The notes: a model not told the origin generated them from the letters alone. DNA of 64,000 nt from an uncultured Clostridium sp. (GCA_947570695.1 CANOVB010000010.1:1-64000), one strand, 5' to 3'. Positions 9,753 to 19,094 are shown, counted from the stretch's first letter. Program-made: numbers and translations.

Positions 9753-10871
9753 ATGAAGAGAAAGAAAATTCTATTTGTAAATAACGTTGTATCAGATGGT
9801 GGAGTAGGCAAAGTAATGCAAGACATAGTAAATAATTTACCAAAGGATAAGTTTGAAATTACAATATATAATTTTTTAAAAGATGAAGAATTTTATAAAA
9901 TTTATGATGGAAAAGAAATTAATTATATTTATGAATTTGATATAGATTATAATACTATAGAGGCAATAGGAACTGAAGAAGTTTATAAAATTATTTATAA
10001 AAGTGAAGAAAGTATATTAAAAAAATTAGATGATATGAATTTTGATATTGTAGTCTCAATGAGGCAAGAATTTGTACCTCAAATTGTTTGTAAGCTAAAA
10101 TGTAATAATAAAATATGTTGGGTACATTCTAGTAGCAAAAATAGATATTATGAAAGCAAAAATTTTAATAAAAAAGAAGAATTTGAGTGTATGAAGAAAT
10201 TTAATAAAATTATATGTGTAGCTGAATCTTCAAAAAAATTTTTTATTAGAGAAATTGGTGATACAAATAATTTATATGTTAGATATAATCCAATAGATAA
10301 TAACGAAATTATAAGAAAATCAAAAGAAAAAGTAGATTTTGAAGTGTCAAATGAATTTTTGAATTTCATAACAGTTGGTAGGATTTCGGAGGAAAAAGGA
10401 TATGATAGACTTATAGAAGCATCTAATAAATTATTAGATGAAGGATACAAATTTAATTTGTATTTAGTGGGAGATGGATTTGAAAATTATATGAAATATT
10501 TAACTAATAGGGTAAAATATAAAGATTATATTCATTTTTTAGGTAAAAAGCAAAATCCATATCCATATTTACTTAAAGCAGATTGCTTTATAAATTCTTC
10601 AATGTATGAAGCATATTGCTTAGCAGTACAGGAAGCGATTATATTACATATACCAATAATTATGACAAATTATTTTGGCTCTGAAGAAGCTTTTGAAAGT
10701 GGAAAAGCAGGAATAATAGTAGAAAATTCTGAAAAAGGAATTTATGATGGAATGCTAGAAATATTAACTCATAAAGAAAAATTGCAGAAGTATAAAAAAT
10801 ATTTAGAAAAAGATAATTATGTAAAAATAGAAAAAAGAATAAAAGACATTATAGAATTATTTGAAGAGTAG
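9753..10871 (+). CDS. Glycosyltransferase family 4 (GT-B fold)
   Basis: Retaining sugar transferase of the GT4/glycogen-synthase-like superfamily. 372 residues. The N-terminal domain begins KILFVNNVVSDGGVGKVMQDI, the glycine-rich acceptor-side loop. The C-terminal nucleotide-sugar domain has FITVGRISEEKGYDRLIEA, LYLVGDG and the EX7E-type motif in SSMYEAYCLAVQEAI. RBS AGAGAGGAAATTT precedes ATG. Directly downstream come the Thr-His leader cassette and a GT2 gene, so it may act in a surface glycan or, less likely, peptide glycosylation pathway. Donor and acceptor cannot be told from sequence. Confidence 0.88.
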   Translation: MKRKKILFVNNVVSDGGVGKVMQDIVNNLPKDKFEITIYNFLKDEEFYKIYDGKEINYIYEFDIDYNTIEAIGTEEVYKIIYKSEESILKKLDDMNFDIVVSMRQEFVPQIVCKLKCNNKICWVHSSSKNRYYESKNFNKKEEFECMKKFNKIICVAESSKKFFIREIGDTNNLYVRYNPIDNNEIIRKSKEKVDFEVSNEFLNFITVGRISEEKGYDRLIEASNKLLDEGYKFNLYLVGDGFENYMKYLTNRVKYKDYIHFLGKKQNPYPYLLKADCFINSSMYEAYCLAVQEAIILHIPIIMTNYFGSEEAFESGKAGIIVENSEKGIYDGMLEILTHKEKLQKYKKYLEKDNYVKIEKRIKDIIELFEE

Positions 10872-10886
10872 AGTAAAAATTTGACA

Positions 10887-10915
10887 TTGACAAACATAGA
10901 GAATAAATATAGAAT
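10887..10915 (+). promoter_or_regulatory. Sigma-A promoter of leader cassette 1
   Basis: TTGACA at 10887-10892 (a second TTGACA abuts it at 10881-10886), 17-bp spacer, TAGAAT at 10910-10915. The predicted start near 10922 lies 29 bases ahead of the micro-ORF at 10951. Confidence 0.75.
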
Positions 10916-10950
10916 AATTTATAGAAAATAAAGCAAAAGGAAAATAGAAA

Positions 10951-10998
10951 ATGAAAGTCTTGAAAACGTTGAAAGAGTACACACATACACACAAGTAG
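10951..10998 (+). CDS. Thr-His leader peptide, copy 1 (15 residues)
   Basis: Reads MKVLKTLKEYTHTHK and stops at TAG. RBS AAAGGAAAA lies about 8 bases upstream. It is paralogous to the longer copy at 12352: same MKV(L/M)K start, same EYTHTH. In a shifted frame the following bases (11000-11097) encode a peptide similar to the rest of copy 2 (SSNLKEERRVVKSYSK ...), and one extra CA unit would join the two frames. It may be a true short leader or the out-of-frame state of a repeat-variable gene. Confidence 0.5.
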   Translation: MKVLKTLKEYTHTHK

Positions 10999-11065
10999 TA
11001 ATTTAAAAGAAGAAAGAAGAGTAGTAAAAAGCTACTCTAAAGTTGTTATAGAAAAAATTAAAAAC

Positions 11066-11115
11066 AGATGTTTATTTAGTAATCAAATTGTTTACTAAAT
11101 AAACATCTATTTTTT
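11066..11115 (+). terminator. Strong intrinsic terminator (leader cassette 1)
   Basis: 17-bp stem (11066-11082 with 11092-11108), 9-nt loop, then ATTTTTT. I see no clear promoter between this terminator and the GT2 gene at 11199, so GT2 expression probably depends on readthrough. Confidence 0.9.
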
Positions 11116-11198
11116 ATGAACAAGAAAATATATTTTTGTAAATTAGTAATAAAAACAAAGCTTTAGATTGATTATTTTATAGAAAGAGCTTTGATTAT

Positions 11199-12164
11199 AT
11201 GAAAAAAATGAAAGAGATGATAAGTTTGAAGGAAGAATTAATAAGTGTAATTGTGCCAGTTTACAATAGCTGGAGATATACAAAAAAATGTATAGAAACA
11301 ATAGTAAATCAAACATATAAAAATTTAGAAATATTATTAATAGATGATGGCTCAACAGATAAATCGGGACTAGTGTGTGATGAGTGGCAGAAAAAAGATG
11401 AAAGAATAATAGTAATACATAAAGAAAATGGAGGAGCAGCAGATGCAAGAAATACTGGATTGGATATAGCAAAAGGTACTATTATTGCATTTGTTGATGG
11501 AGATGATTATATTGAACAAGATATGATAGAAATCCTTTATAAAAACATGATTGAAACAGGAGCCCAAATAGTATCTGGTGGGTATTTTAAAGAATACTTT
11601 TATAGTGAAACTGTAGAATATGCAAAAGAAAATTATATAATGACGCCTAAAGAAGCATATGAGAGAATGCTAACACGAAATGATTTTGGAAATGAGATAT
11701 GGGATAGACTGTATAAAAAAGAATTATTTGAAGACTTAAGATTTGAACTAAATAAAATACCAGAAGATGTAGGAATGACTTTTAAAATATTAGATAAAGC
11801 AAATAAAATAAGTCATATAGATAAACCAGTTTATCATTATATACAAAGGCAGGGAAGTGTAGAACATAAAAAATATGAAATAGCACAAACAGGAGCAGTA
11901 GACTTTTCAGAAGAATTAATAAAACTTATGGAGAAAAAGTATCCGAATTTAGTAGGATATGCAGAAAAATTTTTTGTAATGGCATTAAATAATAATATTG
12001 TACTTTGCTATAGAAATGGATTTAAAGAAGAATATAAAAAACTAATAGAGAAATCTAAAATATATATGAAAAGAATTTTAAAATGTTCTGAAATAGAAAT
12101 TGGAAGAAAAATTAGAAGTATATTAATTACTTATTTAGGATTTAGCAGAATTTTTAAAAAATGA
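11199..12164 (+). CDS. Glycosyltransferase family 2 (GT-A fold)
   Basis: Inverting sugar transferase. 321 residues. Motifs: ISVIVPVYNSWRYTKKCIET at the N-terminus, LLIDDGSTDKSG (donor binding), GGAADARNTGLDIAKG and the metal-binding FVDGDDYIEQDM (DxD-like). The remainder resembles capsular/exopolysaccharide transferases. The start is uncertain: ATG 11199 has only a weak RBS, and in-frame ATGs at 11208 and 11217 are alternatives. It ends with UGA, showing that UGA is a normal stop in this genome. A mini-peptide gene follows 56 bases downstream with a very strong RBS, suggesting an operon. Confidence 0.88.
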   Translation: MKKMKEMISLKEELISVIVPVYNSWRYTKKCIETIVNQTYKNLEILLIDDGSTDKSGLVCDEWQKKDERIIVIHKENGGAADARNTGLDIAKGTIIAFVDGDDYIEQDMIEILYKNMIETGAQIVSGGYFKEYFYSETVEYAKENYIMTPKEAYERMLTRNDFGNEIWDRLYKKELFEDLRFELNKIPEDVGMTFKILDKANKISHIDKPVYHYIQRQGSVEHKKYEIAQTGAVDFSEELIKLMEKKYPNLVGYAEKFFVMALNNNIVLCYRNGFKEEYKKLIEKSKIYMKRILKCSEIEIGRKIRSILITYLGFSRIFKK

Positions 12165-12220
12165 ATTATTACTAAAAGTATAAGCTATAAAAGTTCATTA
12201 ATTGGGAGGAGGTGAAATAG

Positions 12221-12319
12221 ATGGAAAAAATGGAATATGAAACTCCAGAACTAGAGTTAGGTACTGTACTTAAAAATAATGAAAATGTTAAAATAGTTGG
12301 AGCTATGAGTGGAGGTTAA
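12221..12319 (+). CDS. Mini-peptide 1, RiPP-precursor-like (32 residues)
   Basis: Encodes a 32-residue acidic peptide beginning MEKMEYETPELELGTVLK and ending GAMSGG. RBS GGGAGGAGGTG is among the strongest in the window. It is clearly paralogous to the peptide at 12594 (shared YExPELELGTVL(K/R)N, and SGG at or near the C-terminus). YxxPxL resembles the leader motif bound by PqqD-like RRE domains in several RiPP families, but the G spacing differs from the lasso-peptide consensus, there is no Cys, and no modifying enzyme, protease or exporter is encoded nearby. Real gene: likely. Function: unknown. Confidence 0.7.
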   Translation: MEKMEYETPELELGTVLKNNENVKIVGAMSGG

Positions 12320-12351
12320 TACAGAATTAATAAATTAAAAGGAAAAGAGAA

Positions 12352-12519
<168 letters not shown>

Positions 12520-12593
12520 TAAAGGCCTATTTTGCATGTTAATTTTAAGTTTAAAAATGCAAAAATAGGAAAAATAAAAAAGGAGGTAAACAA

Positions 12594-12698
12594 ATGGAAG
12601 AAAGCAGTGTATTAAAATATGAAGCACCAGAATTGGAATTAGGAACAGTACTAAGAAATAAAGACCTTATTGCAACTGTAAGTGGTGGTGCTTTATAA
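12594..12698 (+). CDS. Mini-peptide 2, RiPP-precursor-like (34 residues)
   Basis: Encodes a 34-residue peptide beginning MEESSVLKYEAPELELGTVL and ending TVSGGAL. RBS AAAAAAGGAGGT lies 6 bases before ATG. It shares the YExPELELGTVL core and SGG tail with mini-peptide 1, while the N-terminus and the stretch before SGG differ, the usual pattern of a conserved leader and a variable segment. No cysteine. It lies between leader cassette 2 and an IS3-like remnant. Possible roles are RiPP precursor, signalling peptide or bacteriocin-like peptide; none is shown by the sequence. Confidence 0.7.
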   Translation: MEESSVLKYEAPELELGTVLRNKDLIATVSGGAL

Positions 12699-12733
12699 AA
12701 TTTATATTAATTATATAAATAGTAAAGTACATT

Positions 12734-12815
12734 TGAAGTGAACCCAAACTGTTAGACAAAAAAGTTTAACAAGGAGGATTCATTTTATAGTCAAAAATTA
12801 AGAAAGAAATTTAGA
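12734..12815. mobile_element. Remnant of an IS3/IS150-like element end
   Basis: TGAAGTGAACCCAAACTGTT and the following AGACAAA resemble the terminal inverted repeat of IS150-group IS3 elements (TGNACTGACCCC...GTTAGACA type). A ribosome-binding-site-like AAGGAGGATT follows, as upstream of orfA in those elements, but no transposase ORF remains and no second end was found. Confidence 0.4.
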
Positions 12816-12819
12816 AATA

Positions 12820-13569
12820 CTATCTACCAATAAAAAGCTCCACAATAATTTTTCCATAAGCAATGCTATCAACTACAGCAATGCCAGTATAATTATAATC
12901 TTTACTTAGAATGTTTTTTTTATGATCTTCAGAGTTTAACCAACTATTAACAGCAGAAGATATATTAGAATTACCAGCAATATTTTCACTAGCAGTTTTA
13001 TAAGAAATATTATAGTTTTTTAACATTTCAAAAGGTGTCCCGTAAGTTGGAGAAGTATGTGAAAAATAGCTATTTTCTACTAAATCTTGAGCTTTTAATC
13101 TTGCAACATTTTGAATGCTTTCATCAATTTCTAAGCTTGATAAGTTATTTTTTTGCCTTTCGGCATTTATTAGAGAGAGTAGCTCATTTTCCTCATTTGT
13201 TAAATTTATATTTGAAACTTCTTCGATTGCCTCTACATTAGTACTTGCTGCTTTTTGTTGCTCTGTAGGAGTTATATATTTTGTGTTTGCAGTTCCAATT
13301 TGATTTTCCTCGTTTTGAACAATGTACCATTCACCAATTTTTCCAAATATACGAACATATTCATTTTTCTTTAAAACATCAATAGATTTATAATTAATTC
13401 CAGCTCCACTTCTCATATTTAAATAGTCTGTATTAACAATTCCTAAGGAAAAATCTAAAGTCTCATAATTTTCCATACCAAAAGATGTAGCAAAAAGGCT
13501 TATACTAAGAATTAAGATAATAGAAATAAGAAAAATAACAAGTTTATTGTTTAATAAAAAATTTTTCAT
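12820..13569 (-). CDS. Secreted CAP-domain protein with SH3b domain (YkwD-like)
   Basis: 249 residues. The N-terminal hydrophobic segment (residues ~10-28, LVIFLISIILILSISLFA) is a signal peptide or anchor. Residues ~40-100 form a bacterial SH3 domain (YLNMRSGAGINYKSIDVLKK, GEWYIVQ), usually a cell-wall binding module. Residues ~125-249 are a CAP/SCP domain: LSLINAERQKNNLSSLEID, FSHTSPTYGTPFEML, SENIAGN, and HKKNILSKDYNYTGIAV. Homologues occur in many endospore formers and other Firmicutes; the biochemical role is mostly unknown. RBS AAAGGATG precedes ATG. Transcribed toward the mini-peptide block. Confidence 0.9.
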   Translation of the reverse strand: MKNFLLNNKLVIFLISIILILSISLFATSFGMENYETLDFSLGIVNTDYLNMRSGAGINYKSIDVLKKNEYVRIFGKIGEWYIVQNEENQIGTANTKYITPTEQQKAASTNVEAIEEVSNINLTNEENELLSLINAERQKNNLSSLEIDESIQNVARLKAQDLVENSYFSHTSPTYGTPFEMLKNYNISYKTASENIAGNSNISSAVNSWLNSEDHKKNILSKDYNYTGIAVVDSIAYGKIIVELFIGR

Positions 13570-13677
13570 AAAAAATCATCCTTTCTAAATAAGAGATAAG
13601 ATAAATAACTTGTCCCTTTATAATTTAAAGAGATTTTACCCATGTAAAAACAAAATATACCTAAAAATATATTATTA

Positions 13678-13721
13678 AATAAAAAATAACCTTAATTAAT
13701 AAGTTACTAATTAAGGTTATT
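13678..13721 (-). terminator. Intrinsic terminator of the carboxypeptidase gene
   Basis: Perfect 14-bp stem AATAACCTTAATTA (13685-13698) with its complement at 13708-13721, followed on the minus strand by a T run (13678-13684). The gene's stop codon lies inside the hairpin. Confidence 0.85.
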
Positions 13722-14921
13722 TAATATTTTTTTAAAATAATATTTCCAAGAATTTTTACAAAGGGTATTATCTAATATAATATCAGTTTCACAAAGTAAA
13801 GAGTCGCCATTATATAAACATAAACTTCCAATTTTAGATCCAGCAGGGGTATTATATGAAAGTTTATTAATAGTATAGATTTTAGTAGAAAGATTGCTTA
13901 TATCTTCTTTTTTTAGAGGATATTCGTAATTATCTAAAGATTGCAATTTTAATATAGGTGTTGTAGTAGTTTTATCTAATATGTAATTACTTTCTAAATA
14001 AGACAAATAATCTAGAAAGTTATTATTTATAGTAGATGAAATATTAACATAATTGTAAGTATTGTATATATAGTTTATTAAATTATAACTATCTCTAGTT
14101 CTAATTTTTTTAGTATCAGCTCCAAGTACGACAACAATAATATCTAAATTATTTCGCTTGCAAGAAGAAACTAAACATCTACCAGCTCCAAAAGTAAAGC
14201 CCGTTTTTACTCCATATACTCCATCTAAATTTCCCAAAAGTTCATTAGTATTTGAAATGGTACGAGGAGCTCCATTAAAAGATATTGTTGCATTCTTACA
14301 AGAAACGATAGTTTTAAAAGTATTATTTTTTAAAGCGTAATCAGTTAAAATAGCTAAATCATAAGCTGTTGTGAAGTGATTAGGATCGTCTAAGCCATGA
14401 GGTGTTACAAAATTTGTGTTTTTTAAGCCTAATTCTTTTGCTTTTTTATTCATTAATATGGAAAAGTTTTCTACTGATCCACTAATTTTTTCAGCAACAG
14501 CAACAGCACAATCATTCCCAGATCTTAGCATTAAACCATAAAGTAAATCATTTAATGAAATTTGCATATTATATATTAGTCCAAGAGTAGAACCAGAAAC
14601 GCTTGCAGCTTTTTTGGAAACAGTAACAATATCATTAAGTGAAGCATTTTCAATAGCAAGTATACAAGTCATAATTTTTGTAGTAGATGCCATTGCAACT
14701 TTTTCATTTTGCTTTTTTCCATATAATGTTGATAAAGTTTTTCTATCAATTACAATGATATTTTTTGAAAAGGTTTCAGGTTCCTCAGTAATATTATTAG
14801 ATGTTTCTAAGGCTTCAAAATCTTCTAATTCATCTATTAAGATATCATCTGCAAAACAAGCGTTAGAAAATAGCAAAATAAAGACTGAAAATAAAGTTAA
14901 TAATTTTTTTAATAAATTCAT
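13707..14921 (-). CDS. D-alanyl-D-alanine carboxypeptidase (PBP5/DacF family)
   Basis: Serine-type low-molecular-weight penicillin-binding protein that trims the terminal D-Ala of peptidoglycan stem peptides. 404 residues from the ATG at 14921; the upstream GTG at 14933 overlaps the RBS AGGAG and is less likely. Signal peptide at the N-terminus (LLTLFSVFILLFSNACFA). Catalytic motifs in order: SxxK in MASTTKIMTC (Ser about residue 79), SGN in RSGNDCAVA, KTG in GVKTGFTFGAGR. A C-terminal region of ~110 residues follows, ending in a hydrophobic/basic segment that could associate with the membrane. Sporulation-specific (dacF) versus housekeeping (dacA) cannot be decided. Confidence 0.92.
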   Translation of the reverse strand: MNLLKKLLTLFSVFILLFSNACFADDILIDELEDFEALETSNNITEEPETFSKNIIVIDRKTLSTLYGKKQNEKVAMASTTKIMTCILAIENASLNDIVTVSKKAASVSGSTLGLIYNMQISLNDLLYGLMLRSGNDCAVAVAEKISGSVENFSILMNKKAKELGLKNTNFVTPHGLDDPNHFTTAYDLAILTDYALKNNTFKTIVSCKNATISFNGAPRTISNTNELLGNLDGVYGVKTGFTFGAGRCLVSSCKRNNLDIIVVVLGADTKKIRTRDSYNLINYIYNTYNYVNISSTINNNFLDYLSYLESNYILDKTTTTPILKLQSLDNYEYPLKKEDISNLSTKIYTINKLSYNTPAGSKIGSLCLYNGDSLLCETDIILDNTLCKNSWKYYFKKILNNLN

Positions 14922-15041
14922 TTTAATATACACTCCTAAAAGAAATGTATGTTAAATTTTAGATTTATATTCAGATTTAATAAAAAATGTTAAAAAAAAG
15001 GGAGAAAATCAACAAAAAATCGTAAAAAGTTATGTAAAACC

Positions 15042-15070
15042 TTGATTTTATGGCAAAAGTGTAATATAAT
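15042..15070 (+). promoter_or_regulatory. Sigma-A promoter of the thioester adhesin gene
   Basis: TTGATT at 15042-15047, 17-bp spacer, TATAAT at 15065-15070. A second possible promoter (TTGACA near 15134, 16-bp spacer, TAAAAT) lies closer to the gene. Confidence 0.65.
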
Positions 15071-15213
15071 TGAAATGTAATGTGAAAAAATGACCGCTCT
15101 AGGCTTTGCTGTTTATTGGAAGAAAACCTATATTGACATGCAAAATATTAGAGGTAAAATATATTATATAATAATATATTTATGTGAAAAAATATATAAG
15201 GATGGTAGATTTT

Positions 15214-18200
15214 ATGTTGAAAAAAAGAAGTATAAAAGTTGTACTTATTATTGCATGTATAATGGCAATACTTATGCCTTATACAACACCAGTATTTGCA
15301 GCAGCTTTAACTAAAGAAGATACAAAAGCTGAATTGCAAATTCTTGTAATGCATGAAGGTGGAGAAGAGGCTAGTGGAACATTAACAGATAAACAAAAAG
15401 AATTTTATGATGAATCTCCTTATGGATATTGGGTAGGAGATAAAAGAGTATTCAAAATAGTAACAAAAGGTGATACATCTTATGAAAATATGTTTTACTG
15501 TTTAAATGCAGAAAAGCAATTTCCAGGTGTTACATCAACAGGTTATAATAGTTTAGAATATACAAGAGTTGCTGATTTTAGAGATTCTACAGATTCAAAT
15601 GTAAAATCTTTACATTTAAGTACTTCAAATTCATCAGATAGTGCAAAATGGACAGCTAATTATAAAGCTTTAATCTGGCTTGCAGATAATATGTTTTTAA
15701 AGAAACAAGCACCAGAGCAAAAAGATGATTATTTGGCAAAAGCATTTGCTGATTATGAAGAATATCCTGTGGATGTAGTAAAAGCATTCTTAACAGATGA
15801 TGATATAGATGTAGTTCAACAATATGCAATGTGGTATTTTACAAATAATGATACAGAAAGATATAACGTTAAAACTTTACCAGCTGTAAAACTACTTGCA
15901 TTTAAAACAGATAAAGATGGAAATTTTGTTATGGATAGTGAAGGTCATATAGAGCAAGAAGAAGGTTCATATTTAGACTTAACAGGAGATGCTCGTCGTC
16001 AAGATATGGCAAACCATTTATATCAATATTTAATAGAAACTGCTTCAAAAGGAGAAGAAACAAGTAAAGTAGTTACATATCCATCAATAGAAAATACAAT
16101 TTTAACTTCTAAAACAACAGATGATTATTATGTAGTAGGACCTTTTAAGGTGAAATCAGGAAATGTTACTTCAACAGAATACAAATTAACATTAAATGAT
16201 CAAAATGGAAGAGAAATTTCAGAAAATGATTATAAATTAGCAATAGATGGAGAAACAAATTTTACAGATAAAAAATTAAATGAAATATTTGACAAAGAAT
16301 ATTATATATATTTACCAAAAAATACAAATATAACAAAAGTAAATTTAAAACTTTCTTATTCAAGTTATGAAACAAATGCTTCTTTATGGGAAAACAAATC
16401 AGTAAATGATGAAGGAGTAGAAGTATATCAACCATTGTTATTACTAACAAAAGAACCAACTCCACACATTCAAAATAAAGAAATAGAAATAAACAAAGAT
16501 GAAGCTGACTTAGCTCTAAGAAAATATATAGTAAAAGTAAATGATAAAACAGAAAATAGAGCTCCAATAGTTGATGTATCAAAATTAAAAGATGGAACAA
16601 GTAAAACAGCAGAATATAAACATGCTAAAAATCCAGTAAAAGTATCTGCAGGAGATAAAGTTATATATGAAATAAGAGTATATAATGAAGCAGAAATTGA
16701 TGCTAGAGGAACAGTAATTGCAGATGCTTTACCAAAAGGATTAGAATATGTAGAAGATAGCCAGATAAACAATACGTATGGTTGGACAAAAGATGTTGAT
16801 GGGCAAAATCGTGTAGTTTATAAAACAAATTATTTAGAAAATACTACTATAAAAGGATTTAATAAACAAACTGATTCAGAATTAGAAAGTGCTTATGTTC
16901 AAATTGAGTGTAGAATAGCAGATGATGTTAAATCATCAAGTATATTAACAAATGTTGCTGAAATAGTAGCAGATGGAATTTCAGATAGAGATTCTGAGCC
17001 AAACAATAATGATTATGTAAAAAATGATTATGATTCTACAAACTACAAAGGTGATAATAACAATAAAGAAGATTTAACAGATAAAGATTATCATTACAAA
17101 GGAAGACAAGATGATGACGACTTTGAAAAAGTAGAAATTGAAGGAAAAACTTTCGACTTAAATTTAAAGAAATTTATAACAAGAATAAATAAAAATATAC
17201 AAACAAAAAGAGAACCAACAGTAGATGTAACAAAATTAAAAAACGGAACAAGTACAAATGCAACATATACAACTTCAAAAACACCATTAGTTGTTGAAAA
17301 AGGTGATGTTGTAATATATACAATAAGAGTATACAATGAAGGTGAGATAGCAGGATATGCAGAAGAAGTTGCAGACTATTTACCAGAAGGATTAGGATTT
17401 TTAGTATCACACACAACAAATATTGATAACTACTGGAAAATACCAGAAGGTAGTAAAACAGTAAAATTAAGTACAATAGAAAATGCTAAAAATAATTTAT
17501 CAACAGATGATTTTACAGGTGTAGATAAATTAGATGATGTAGATGTAGTAGTTGGAAAAGTAAAATTAACATCAACGAAATTAAAATCATCAGCATCAGA
17601 TACAAAAAATCTAATTCAAGGATTTGAAAAGAAAAATGGAACAACACTTGCATATAAAGATATACAAGTAGCTTGTGTAGTTTTAGCAGATCAAGTTTCA
17701 AATAATAATTTAAGAAATATTGCTGAAATTACAAATGATTCAGATGAAAATAGAAACCCAGTTGATGATATAGATTCAGTGCCAGATACAGTTAATCCAG
17801 ATAATTATCCTGGAGATGACAACAATCAAGATGATAACGATTATGAAAATTTAACAACTGAGAAAAAAGAATTTGATTTAAGTTTACAAAAATTTATTAC
17901 AAAAGTAAATGATAACAATATATCAGGCAGAGAACCAAGTTTTGTAAAAAATTCAAATGGAAAATTACAAATGTCAATACCAAAAGTTGATCCATTAAGA
18001 GTAGAAAATAATGACTTAATAACATATACAATAAGAGTGTATAATGAAGGTAATGTTGCAGGATATGCAAAAGAAATATCAGATGATATACCAAATGGCT
18101 TAGAATTTGTTGCAGAAAATGAAACAAATAAAAAATATGGCTGGAAATTGTATGATAAAAACGGAAATGTAACTTCTGATAGTAGTCAAGCGGTATCAGT

Positions 18201-19083
18201 AAAAACTGATTATTTATCAAAAGAGAAATCTGAAGCAAATTTAATTAAAGCTTTTAACCCGGCAGGAGAAGCAAAAGATGTAGATTTTAAAGATGTACAA
18301 ATTGTATTTAGAATAGTTGAAAGTAAAGCAAAACAAAATCAAGGAAGAAATATAATTAATACAGCTGAAATTACAGATGATTCAGATGAAAATGGAAATC
18401 CAATAGATGATATTGATTCAACACCAGGAAACAATAAACCAGGTGAAGATGATATAGATACAGAACAAGTATATGTAAAATATTTTGATTTAAGTCTTCA
18501 AAAAGATTTAATTAAAATAATAGTAACTGAAAATGGAACAACAAGAGAAATTTCAGTTAAATCAACAGATGGATTACAAAAAGTGGAAATCCATAGAAAA
18601 AGATTAAAAACAACAATAGTAAAATTTGTTTATAATATCACAGTAAAAAATGAAGGCGAAATAGCTGGATATGCAACAGAAGTTAAAGATTATATACCAG
18701 AAGGATTAGAATTTGTTGCAGATGAAAATAGACAATGGACTAAAGTTTCAGATAGAGAAATAACAACAAATGCGTTAGCAAATACACGTTTAGAACCAGG
18801 TCAAACAGCATCAGTACAAGTAACTTTAAAATGGATAAATGGTGATAATAACTTCGGTTTAAAAAATAATATAGCAGAAATAAGTGCAGACAAAAATGAT
18901 AGCAATACACCAGATATAGATTCAACACCTAATAATAAAGTAATGACAGAAGACGATATAGATAATGCAGAAGTAATGCTTGAAATATCAACTGGTAAAG
19001 CACCAACATATTTAATTTTAACAACAACAGTTTTGACGATATTAACTACTGGAATTATATTAATTAAAAAATATGTTTTATAA
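15214..19083 (+). CDS. Surface adhesin-like protein with thioester domain and four tandem repeat domains
   Basis: 1289 residues from ATG 15214 (RBS AAGGATGGTAG; the upstream GTG at 15184 lacks one). Signal peptide about 1-30 (VVLIIACIMAILMP). Residues ~60-260 resemble a Gram-positive thioester domain: Cys96 in MFYCLN and Gln203 in VQQYAMWYF would form the Cys-Gln thioester that binds host amines covalently. Four repeats start near residues 431, 648, 887 and 1091, each opening (F/A)DL-L-K and containing a YNEG core with an ADYLPEGL-type motif and an N-AEI strand; their Lys/Asn pattern suggests DUF11/isopeptide-type beta domains. A C-terminal membrane helix and Lys (residues ~1266-1289) are present, but no LPxTG motif. 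Host attachment role is inferred. Confidence 0.85.
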   Translation: MLKKRSIKVVLIIACIMAILMPYTTPVFAAALTKEDTKAELQILVMHEGGEEASGTLTDKQKEFYDESPYGYWVGDKRVFKIVTKGDTSYENMFYCLNAEKQFPGVTSTGYNSLEYTRVADFRDSTDSNVKSLHLSTSNSSDSAKWTANYKALIWLADNMFLKKQAPEQKDDYLAKAFADYEEYPVDVVKAFLTDDDIDVVQQYAMWYFTNNDTERYNVKTLPAVKLLAFKTDKDGNFVMDSEGHIEQEEGSYLDLTGDARRQDMANHLYQYLIETASKGEETSKVVTYPSIENTILTSKTTDDYYVVGPFKVKSGNVTSTEYKLTLNDQNGREISENDYKLAIDGETNFTDKKLNEIFDKEYYIYLPKNTNITKVNLKLSYSSYETNASLWENKSVNDEGVEVYQPLLLLTKEPTPHIQNKEIEINKDEADLALRKYIVKVNDKTENRAPIVDVSKLKDGTSKTAEYKHAKNPVKVSAGDKVIYEIRVYNEAEIDARGTVIADALPKGLEYVEDSQINNTYGWTKDVDGQNRVVYKTNYLENTTIKGFNKQTDSELESAYVQIECRIADDVKSSSILTNVAEIVADGISDRDSEPNNNDYVKNDYDSTNYKGDNNNKEDLTDKDYHYKGRQDDDDFEKVEIEGKTFDLNLKKFITRINKNIQTKREPTVDVTKLKNGTSTNATYTTSKTPLVVEKGDVVIYTIRVYNEGEIAGYAEEVADYLPEGLGFLVSHTTNIDNYWKIPEGSKTVKLSTIENAKNNLSTDDFTGVDKLDDVDVVVGKVKLTSTKLKSSASDTKNLIQGFEKKNGTTLAYKDIQVACVVLADQVSNNNLRNIAEITNDSDENRNPVDDIDSVPDTVNPDNYPGDDNNQDDNDYENLTTEKKEFDLSLQKFITKVNDNNISGREPSFVKNSNGKLQMSIPKVDPLRVENNDLITYTIRVYNEGNVAGYAKEISDDIPNGLEFVAENETNKKYGWKLYDKNGNVTSDSSQAVSVKTDYLSKEKSEANLIKAFNPAGEAKDVDFKDVQIVFRIVESKAKQNQGRNIINTAEITDDSDENGNPIDDIDSTPGNNKPGEDDIDTEQVYVKYFDLSLQKDLIKIIVTENGTTREISVKSTDGLQKVEIHRKRLKTTIVKFVYNITVKNEGEIAGYATEVKDYIPEGLEFVADENRQWTKVSDREITTNALANTRLEPGQTASVQVTLKWINGDNNFGLKNNIAEISADKNDSNTPDIDSTPNNKVMTEDDIDNAEVMLEISTGKAPTYLILTTTVLTILTTGIILIKKYVL

Positions 19084-19094
19084 AATAAATAAAG

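Larger units (their letters stand above)
10922..11115 (+). promoter_or_regulatory. Leader RNA cassette, copy 1 (micro-ORF, hairpin, terminator)
   Basis: Runs from the predicted transcription start to the T run of a terminator. Order: RBS AAAGGAAAA, Thr-His micro-ORF, a 7-bp hairpin AGAGTAG/CTACTCT (11018-11024 with 11032-11038, 7-nt loop), then a 17-bp terminator hairpin. The same order recurs at 12340-12533 with conserved hairpin stems and different loops. The AGAGTA in the GAG-TAC codons of the micro-ORF (10976-10981) could pair with the same TACTCT, giving two mutually exclusive structures. This is the layout of a transcription attenuator; the downstream gene is a GT2 glycosyltransferase. 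Function is inferred. Confidence 0.55.

Noticed and set aside
15090..15314. Plus-strand ORF upstream of and overlapping the adhesin start
   Set aside because: Out of frame with the adhesin signal peptide, no RBS, Cys/Tyr-rich nonsense translation.
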